Below, piece by piece: positions 6,351 to 11,214 of a stretch of DNA of 11,214 bases. The notes beneath the pieces were generated by a model that ran no database searches, had not been told where the DNA came from, and worked only from the letters and a program-made list of their open reading frames with translations. The DNA is taken from the NCBI GenBank assembly GCA_014379795.1, contig JACMLC010000103.1:1-11214 (forward strand). Direction: 5' to 3'. The DNA comes from Pyrinomonadaceae bacterium. Lineage in GTDB: Bacteria; Acidobacteriota; Blastocatellia; Pyrinomonadales; Pyrinomonadaceae. How positions within the stretch are numbered: the first letter of the stretch is position 1; the number at the start of each line of letters is the position of its first letter. The translations under genes were made by a program, and so were the position numbers.

Positions 6351-7043
6351 ATGAAAAAAGCAATCGTTGAAAAGTTTATTCTGACGAAGCGTGGCCGGTG
6401 GGCCGCCGCATTTCTGATGGCAATCACAGGCTGGTGCTTCAATTGCTCCATGACCGCAGCGCAAGCGCCAAGCCGCCCGCCGGTAACTGCCGCCACTCAG
6501 GAACAGAAAGATACGCGCCCCGCGCAGCTAACCACGAGTCAGCAAGCCGCGCAGAAATATTTCACAGATGTCGAGCTGCTAAACCAGAACAGCGAGAAGA
6601 TGCGCCTCTACAGCGACTTGCTGAAAGACAAAGTCGTCGTCATTAATTTCTTCTTTGCGACCTGTCAGGGTGTGTGCCTGCCGATGAATCGCAACCTTGA
6701 GAAAGTCCAAGAGGCTTTGGGCGAGCGGCTGGGTAAGGATGTGTACATCATCTCCATCACCGTTGACCCGACCGTGGACACACCCGCCAGCCTCAAAGAG
6801 TATGCGAAGAAAATGAACGCCAAATCCGGCTGGCACTTCATCACGGGCGCAAAGGAGAATGTGGAATTCGCTCTGCGCAAACTGGGACAGTACGTTGACA
6901 ACAAAGAAGAACACACTAACATCATCATCATCGGTAACGAACGCACGGGGCTTTGGAAAAAAGCCTTTGGCCTCGCAAAAAGCGATGAGCTAAACAAAGT
7001 CGTGGAGAGTGTTCTTAACGATCAACCGGCTGGCGAAAAATAA
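6351..7043 (+). CDS. SCO1/SenC-family copper chaperone or thiol oxidoreductase (SCO-A)
   Basis: 230 aa, periplasmic. ATG 6351 follows AGGGAG (6335-6340) at 10 nt and gives a good signal peptide ('FLMAITGW', cleavage after 'AAQA', residue 39); an ATG at 6312 would add 13 residues and bury the n-region. Thioredoxin-like fold with Cys105-x3-Cys109 ('CQGVC'), 'ITVDPTVDTP' at 137-145 and the third copper ligand His188 in 'KEEHTN'. SCO proteins load copper into the CuA centre of cytochrome c oxidase or reduce its cysteines. The residue after the second Cys is Leu rather than the usual Pro ('CLP' not 'CP'). The stretch between signal and fold (40-70) is a flexible linker. The downstream cytochrome starts 6 nt after the stop, so these two are surely co-expressed. 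Paralogue of SCO-B in the same cluster. Confidence 0.92.
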   Translation: MKKAIVEKFILTKRGRWAAAFLMAITGWCFNCSMTAAQAPSRPPVTAATQEQKDTRPAQLTTSQQAAQKYFTDVELLNQNSEKMRLYSDLLKDKVVVINFFFATCQGVCLPMNRNLEKVQEALGERLGKDVYIISITVDPTVDTPASLKEYAKKMNAKSGWHFITGAKENVEFALRKLGQYVDNKEEHTNIIIIGNERTGLWKKAFGLAKSDELNKVVESVLNDQPAGEK

Positions 7044-7049
7044 AAAGTC

Positions 7050-8675
7050 TTGCGCTCACGATACCCCTCAAAGACTCAGGCATTCATGGCCTGTCTGACC
7101 ATCGCGGCATGTTTGATGATGGCCGTCCCGCTCGTCAGGCGCGTGTTTGCCGTTGAGCCTTTACAGGACGCGTTGACGCCGCAGGAGAAGCGCGGCAAAC
7201 AGATTTACGTAGAGGGAACCAGTTCCTCCGGGCGGGCTATCATGGCCTATCTGGGCGATGCCGCGCTGGAAGTGCCGGGCAGCTCGATGGCCTGCGCCAA
7301 CTGCCATGCGCTGAATGGACAGGGAAAACCGGAGGGCGGCATCTCCCCTTCAAATTTGACTTGGGAATTCTTAACCAAGCCTTACGGCGGCACGGGTGCG
7401 GGCGGGCGCAGCCATCCTGCCTACACCGAGCGTGCGCTTGAACTGGCAATCACACGCGGCCTCGATCCGGGAGGCAACAAATTACTGAACGTGATGCCAC
7501 GTTACCAGATGTCGCGTGAGGACATGGCAGACCTCATCGCTTATCTGAAACGGGTAGGCCGTGACCGCGACCCCGGCGTCACTGAGAACAGCATCAACAT
7601 CGGAACGATTGTGCCAGCCAGAGGCGAGTTGGCAGGCATTGGTCAAGCTATCAAAGCCGTTCTGACAGCCTACTTTGCCGAAGTTAATAGTCAGGGCGGA
7701 ATCTACAATCGTAAAATCGAGTTGAAGTTCGTCGAGATAGCCGAGACGCCCACGATCACCGCCGCGAATGTCAGGCGTTTTATACAGGATGAACAGGTCT
7801 TTGCCATGACGAGCGCTTTTACCGCCGGAGTTGACAAGGAAGTCACTGCGCTGATGGGCGAGTTGGGAGTGCCGACGATTGGCCCGCTCACGCTCTATCC
7901 GCAGGTCAGCCACCCTTTGAACCGGCACGTCTTTTATCTTTTATCAGGTATGGATGGACAGGCGCGTGCGCTGGTGCAGTTTGCTTCCCAAAGATTGCCG
8001 GAACAAAAAACCGGCGCGCTGATTGTCTATCCCGAAGGCGAAATGTCTGCCGGTGTGACGGAAGCCATCAAGGAGCAATGTCAAAAAAAAAGCGGTTGTG
8101 GTCAAGTGCAAGCTCATGGCTATCCACGCGCCAGTTTTGACGCCCCGTCCCTCGTCAGGAAATTGAGCCAGACGAACAAGGAGATAGTTTTCTTTTTAGG
8201 CACGGGCGAGGAAGCGTTGGCGTTGATGAAAGAGGCTGAGAAGCTGCGGTGGTCGCCTTCGCTTTATATGCCGGGGGCTGCCGGAAGTGGAATCCTTGAC
8301 GCCCCGCTGAGCTTTGACCGTAAAATTTTTCTTTCCTTCCCGACTGCGCCTGCCGATCAAACAATGGAAGGAATCAACGAATTTCGCGCGCTGGCGGCAA
8401 AGCATAAATTGCCCACGAATCATTTAGCCATGCAGCTTTCAGCTTACAGCGCAGCCAGAATTTTGGTCGAGGGACTGAAACGAGCCGGTAAGGACATCAG
8501 CCGCGAAAAGCTGATTGAGACTCTGGAAGGGTTTAATAACTATCTGACAGGGCTGACCCCTGCAATCACTTACGGGACGAATCGTCGCATCGGTGCGATG
8601 GGAGCATACGTCGTCACCATTGATCTGCAAAAAAGAGAGTTCTTACTGGCGGGTCCGTGGGTGAATACGAATTAG
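7050..8675 (+). CDS. c-type cytochrome fused to periplasmic ligand-binding protein (LivJ/Peripla_BP_6 type)
   Basis: 541 aa. The TTG at 7050 gives a basic n-region and a signal peptide ('FMACLTIAACLMMAVPL', cleavage after 'VFA', residue 34); ATG 7086 is the alternative but loses the n-region. Residues 40-170 are a single-haem cytochrome c: Cys82-Ala-Asn-Cys85-His86 binds haem, and Met149 in 'NVMPRYQMS' is the likely sixth ligand, followed by the usual 'DLIAYLKR' last helix. Residues 180-541 are a two-lobe branched-chain-amino-acid-type binding protein ('INIGTIVPARGELAGIGQAI', 'YFAEVNSQGGIYNRKIEL', 'SAYSAARILVEGL'). No permease or ATPase gene is near, so it probably does not feed an ABC transporter. 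Cys344 and Cys350 might form a disulfide. A run of nine A (8083-8091) lies within the gene. Homologous fusions are annotated in databases, but ligand and role are unknown to me. Confidence 0.9.
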   Translation: MRSRYPSKTQAFMACLTIAACLMMAVPLVRRVFAVEPLQDALTPQEKRGKQIYVEGTSSSGRAIMAYLGDAALEVPGSSMACANCHALNGQGKPEGGISPSNLTWEFLTKPYGGTGAGGRSHPAYTERALELAITRGLDPGGNKLLNVMPRYQMSREDMADLIAYLKRVGRDRDPGVTENSINIGTIVPARGELAGIGQAIKAVLTAYFAEVNSQGGIYNRKIELKFVEIAETPTITAANVRRFIQDEQVFAMTSAFTAGVDKEVTALMGELGVPTIGPLTLYPQVSHPLNRHVFYLLSGMDGQARALVQFASQRLPEQKTGALIVYPEGEMSAGVTEAIKEQCQKKSGCGQVQAHGYPRASFDAPSLVRKLSQTNKEIVFFLGTGEEALALMKEAEKLRWSPSLYMPGAAGSGILDAPLSFDRKIFLSFPTAPADQTMEGINEFRALAAKHKLPTNHLAMQLSAYSAARILVEGLKRAGKDISREKLIETLEGFNNYLTGLTPAITYGTNRRIGAMGAYVVTIDLQKREFLLAGPWVNTN

Positions 8676-8736
8676 GTCGAGTCCCCGCGATTCTCACAAG
8701 GCCAAAGCAATCAAGCCTTCAAGGGAGAGAAATTCG

Positions 8737-9513
8737 ATGAAGATGAAGCTTGTTTTCATGCTCGCGCTCGCCGCCTTCATGACCTGCGCCACGTTGCCGT
8801 TCAGCGGCGACCGTGTGGTCGCAGGACAGACGCAGCGGAAGTCTCAGAGTAAGAAGAGCGCCAAACACTATGCCTGCCCGATGGATCCCGAAGTTACTTC
8901 ACGGAAGCCGGGCAGATGTCACAAGTGCGGGATGGCTTTAAGGTTGGTGAAGAAAGAAGCTGATAGCCCGCCTCCCGCGAACGCAGCAACGGTTCCGGCG
9001 ACGAAGGAAGCAAGCAAGGAAGCAAGCAACGCCCCGTCGCTACAGATACCCGATGTTACCGTTTACAATCAAAATGGCAGACGGCTTAATTTCTACACCG
9101 ACCTCGTTAAAGGGAAAGTCGTCGCTATCAATTTTATCTTTACGACCTGCACCACTATCTGCCCGTCCTTAACCGCCACCTTTCGCCGTGTGCAACAGGA
9201 ATTGAGCGCGCAGAGCGGGCGCGACGTAGAGCTTATTTCCATCAGCGTTGATCCGACCATTGATACTCCCGAAAGACTGTTTGACTTCGCGGCAAAGTTT
9301 AAGGCCGCGCCGGGCTGGACATTTGTGACAGGCGATAAAAACGAGATTGATTCGCTGCTGCAAGCCCTCGGAGCAGCAGTCGCAAACAAGAATGACCATA
9401 CGCCGATGATTCTGGTGGGTAACGATACGACCGGCTACTGGACTCGAACCTATGGCCTCTCATCGCCCTCGACGCTGGTCAAAGTGATTACGGAGGCCGC
9501 GAATCATAAATGA
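8737..9513 (+). CDS. SCO1/SenC-family protein with N-terminal heavy-metal-binding domain (SCO-B)
   Basis: 258 aa. ATG 8737 follows AGGGAGAG (8722-8729) at 7 nt. Signal peptide at 1-30 ('MLALAAFMTCATLPF'). Residues 45-70 are a heavy-metal-binding domain of the kind found in copper-efflux proteins: 'YACPMDP...PGRCHKCGMAL' with Cys47, Cys61 and Cys64; the usual 'MHP' is 'MDP' and 'CPxCG' is 'CHKCG'. A Pro/Ala/Lys linker (73-100) includes a short duplicated 'KEAS'. Residues 101-258 are the SCO thioredoxin fold with Cys138-x3-Cys142 ('CTTICP'), 'SVDPTIDTP' and His221 in 'NDHTP'. It closes the cluster, 61 nt after the cytochrome fusion. The metal domain could receive or relay copper to the SCO site. 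Together with SCO-A it suggests two non-equivalent copper/thiol functions in one transcript. Confidence 0.93.
   Translation: MKMKLVFMLALAAFMTCATLPFSGDRVVAGQTQRKSQSKKSAKHYACPMDPEVTSRKPGRCHKCGMALRLVKKEADSPPPANAATVPATKEASKEASNAPSLQIPDVTVYNQNGRRLNFYTDLVKGKVVAINFIFTTCTTICPSLTATFRRVQQELSAQSGRDVELISISVDPTIDTPERLFDFAAKFKAAPGWTFVTGDKNEIDSLLQALGAAVANKNDHTPMILVGNDTTGYWTRTYGLSSPSTLVKVITEAANHK
9006..9029 (+). repeat. Exact 12-bp tandem duplication in SCO-B linker
   Basis: GGAAGCAAGCAA occurs twice in a row (9006-9017, 9018-9029), encoding the doubled Lys-Glu-Ala-Ser of the linker. In-frame, so length variation here would only alter linker length. Confidence 0.8.
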
Positions 9514-9523
9514 CCCAAGTTGC

Positions 9524-9708
9524 TAGCGCTTTGTAATGAAAGTTCTCGGCTTGATTGAATTGCCACTAGCTTTAGCTAGTGGATAAAGAGGCTCGAAAAA
9601 GTGTTGGCTTTAGCCAAATGATTTGGCTAAAGCCAATATCTATTTGCACATATGCCCCACTAGCTAAAGCTAGTGGCAATTCATGATCTCTTCAGTTACA
9701 CAGCGCTA
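9524..9708. repeat. Nested palindromic element in the convergent SCO-B/lysC gap
   Basis: Perfect 27-bp inverted repeats (9556-9582 and 9657-9683) enclose a second perfect 15-bp inverted repeat (9604-9618 and 9622-9636, 3-nt loop). Every arm is itself a small palindrome of the same design: CCACTAGCT-TT-AGCTAGTGG in the outer left arm and TTGGCT-TT-AGCCAA in the inner left arm, with the complementary AA centre on the right. Outside these, TAGCGCTTTGTAATGAA (9524-9540) and TTCAGTTACACAGCGCTA (9691-9708) are imperfect inverted copies. It could form a large cruciform or RNA hairpin and block convergent transcription. It contains no ORF of note and no T-tract terminator. Likely a REP/MITE-like interspersed repeat; no target duplication was seen. 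Confidence 0.75.
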
Positions 9709-9710
9709 AA

Positions 9711-11108
9711 CTATCCACGGAAATCTGTTCGCTCATCTATCCCCGCGTTGTTTTCAAAAATCTCATGGTGCAGCAGGCTGATGACTGTGCCGACAGCAGC
9801 CTCATCGAGGACTGAGATAAAATTGTTGCTGGAAGTGCTGCACCATGAGAGCGTGGAATCAACGTCCCTGAGCGCGCTGCGAATTTTGCTCGCGCTCCCT
9901 GCCGCACTCTGCAAACCTTCTCCCACACAACAGATGATAGCGCGGTCACTGCTCACCTCGACGGAACCAACCTGTCGTAAATCATCAACGATGAGCGCGA
10001 GCGCACTTGTCTCTTGAGACGCCAATGAGACACCGATCTCCGAAGTGGCGACAATGTTGAGCGCGGTCTGATGCCTCCCGGCGATTCTCCGTATGGCATG
10101 CAAAAATCCGTTGGCGACAAAGGCCGGGGTGGAAGTGACTTCGACCATCGTCATGCCTGTCTGATGCGCGATGGCTTTAACTGCACCCTGCGCCGCCTCC
10201 GTCCGGGCGCAAATGAGCGTGCCGACTTTTTCCGGCGCGCGAGAGTTACGGATGCTCACGGGTATTTTGTGTTGAGCCGCCGGTTGAATCGTTTTCGGGT
10301 GGAGCACTTTGGCTCCGAAGCGTGCGAGTTCGGCGGCCTCTCCATAAGAGAGCAGGGGAACCGTGCGCGCCGTCTTGATGAGTCGCGGGTCGGCTGTCAA
10401 CACTCCGTTGACATCCGTCCAGATTTGAGTCTCGCTCGCGCCAAGAGCCGCGCTCACAAGCGTCGCCGTGTAATCCGAGCTGCCGCGTCCGAGCGTGGTA
10501 GTCACGCCCCTAATTGTAGCGGCGATAAATCCGCCCATCACCGGAACCCTCCCGGCCTTGAGCAAAGGCTCAAGTGCGGCGCACGTTCGCTGCGTGGTCA
10601 GCCCCGGCAAAGGGTTGGCCTTGCCATGCTCTTCGTCCGTCGTGATACACCGGCGCGCATCTACATAAGAGGCAGGCAGGCCGCGTTCAGCCAGCACAGC
10701 TGCGAGCAGGCATGCGGAGAGGCGTTCACCATACGAGGCAATATTGTCTTGCAGGCGCGCACTCGGCTTGCGGCTGAAAGAAACGGCGTTAAGTAAGTCA
10801 CCAATCTCGCGTCTCACACTCTCGATCAACAACGTCGCGTCGGCTCGTGCGCTGGCTCTCAAACCGGAGGCCACTTGCAGGTGACGTTCAAGGTGCTCGT
10901 CAATCGAGTCCAAAGCCGTTTTGATTTCTCCCTGTGCCGCCATCTGCAAACTTGACAGCAGCGCATCCGTCACACGGCTCATGGCAGAGACGACGACGAC
11001 TGTGCGCTCACTCTTGTCCGAGGCGACGATCTGCGCGACTCGCTCAAACGCGGCCTGGTCTTCAATAGAAGTGCCGCCAAACTTCATGACTGTGACTTTA
11101 GCTGGCAT
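9711..11108 (-). CDS. lysC: Aspartate kinase, monofunctional
   Basis: 465 aa cytoplasmic enzyme phosphorylating aspartate, the entry to lysine, threonine and methionine. ATG 11108 is chosen because 'MPAKVTVMKFGGTS' fits the family N-terminus with Lys9-Ser14 of the nucleotide/substrate site; the frame is open further upstream but that part is another gene's tail. Other motifs: 'VVVVSAMSRVTD', 'NIASYGERLSA', 'TTTLGRGSSDYTA', 'IWTDVNGVLTADPR', 'SYGEAAELARFGAKVLHP'. The last ~130 residues form two ACT domains ('FVANGFLHAIRRIAGRHQTALNIVATSE' and a second one to about 453), implying feedback by an amino acid; length and layout resemble E. coli LysC, not ThrA. No clear ribosome site precedes the start, which overlaps the stop codon of the upstream LLM gene by 11 nt, so coupled translation is likely. 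It is convergent to SCO-B. No fused homoserine dehydrogenase. Confidence 0.95.
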   Translation of the reverse strand: MPAKVTVMKFGGTSIEDQAAFERVAQIVASDKSERTVVVVSAMSRVTDALLSSLQMAAQGEIKTALDSIDEHLERHLQVASGLRASARADATLLIESVRREIGDLLNAVSFSRKPSARLQDNIASYGERLSACLLAAVLAERGLPASYVDARRCITTDEEHGKANPLPGLTTQRTCAALEPLLKAGRVPVMGGFIAATIRGVTTTLGRGSSDYTATLVSAALGASETQIWTDVNGVLTADPRLIKTARTVPLLSYGEAAELARFGAKVLHPKTIQPAAQHKIPVSIRNSRAPEKVGTLICARTEAAQGAVKAIAHQTGMTMVEVTSTPAFVANGFLHAIRRIAGRHQTALNIVATSEIGVSLASQETSALALIVDDLRQVGSVEVSSDRAIICCVGEGLQSAAGSASKIRSALRDVDSTLSWCSTSSNNFISVLDEAAVGTVISLLHHEIFENNAGIDERTDFRG

Positions 11109-11214
11109 GTGAAGACTTTGTTTGATCTGAGGATAGCAAAGCTCTCTCCTGCATTCTGACAAGTGGTAAAACATCGCGGCCAAAGCGGATCATTTCATCC
11201 AATTTCGGCCACCC
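11098..11214 (-). CDS. C-terminus of a second LLM-class flavin-dependent monooxygenase, partial
   Basis: The minus strand reads in from the right edge without a stop and ends at TAA (11098-11100). The 38 visible residues begin 'GWPKLDEMIRFGRDVLPLVR', matching the C-terminal segment of the left-edge LLM protein at 17 of 20 positions, followed by an 18-residue variable tail. The rest of the gene is outside the window. Its last 11 nt overlap the start of lysC in a different frame, making an LLM-lysC operon. Because only the tail is visible the substrate class cannot be judged, but its match to the left-edge protein makes the family call good. Confidence 0.82.
   Translation of the reverse strand, partial: GWPKLDEMIRFGRDVLPLVRMQERALLSSDQTKSSHAS

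Noticed and set aside
9556..9683. CRISPR-like or tRNA-like structure in the convergent gap
   Set aside because: Repeats are inverted and nested, not spaced direct repeats, and there is no cloverleaf or anticodon arm.
10071..10796. Plus-strand 241-codon open frame opposite lysC
   Set aside because: Lies wholly antisense to a clear aspartate kinase; composition is Arg/Cys-rich and no domain is recognisable. A shadow of GC-rich codon use.

Overview
The window looks like a chromosomal stretch of a Gram-negative, respiring bacterium. Three gene products have export signals, two are SCO-type copper chaperones, and one carries a c-type haem motif. Base composition is moderately GC-rich and GTG/TTG starts are used. 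Acidobacteriota (Blastocatellia-like) is a weak guess from gene content and from the CTTTAG-cored palindromes; the sequence itself does not prove it.

Left block (1-2280, + strand): the 3' part of an LLM-class flavin-dependent monooxygenase gene, then an unrecognised gene with a Rossmann/SAM-binding-like core, then a Rid-family gene. Spacings are 68 and 46 nt, so this is probably one transcript. The Rid stop codon overlaps, tail to tail, the stop codon of a minus-strand hicBA toxin-antitoxin module (2277-2689). Between hicB and dapA lie about 600 nt with no intact gene. That stretch holds a hicBA -10 box, a decayed 3' end of an acireductone synthase (mtnC-like) gene on the minus strand, and a good sigma70-type promoter pointing toward dapA.

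Central block (3286-9513, + strand): dapA, a secreted beta-propeller/Ig-like protein, a SCO protein (SCO-A), a c-type cytochrome fused to a ligand-binding periplasmic protein, and a second SCO protein with an N-terminal heavy-metal-binding domain (SCO-B). Gaps are 9, 41, 6 and 61 nt. The last four genes form a periplasmic copper/redox cassette. The likely idea is that the SCO proteins handle copper or thiol redox, the cytochrome-binding-protein fusion couples ligand sensing or binding to electron transfer, and the propeller protein acts as a scaffold or redox partner. This functional picture is inference.

Right block (9514-11214): a nested palindromic element sits in the convergent gap, followed on the minus strand by aspartate kinase (lysC). 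The lysC start codon overlaps the stop codon of a second LLM monooxygenase gene that runs off the right edge. The visible tail of that protein is nearly the same as the tail of the LLM protein at the left edge, so the window is bracketed by two inverted LLM paralogues. LysC and DapA are the first and third enzymes of the lysine/diaminopimelate branch; no asd or dapB is visible.
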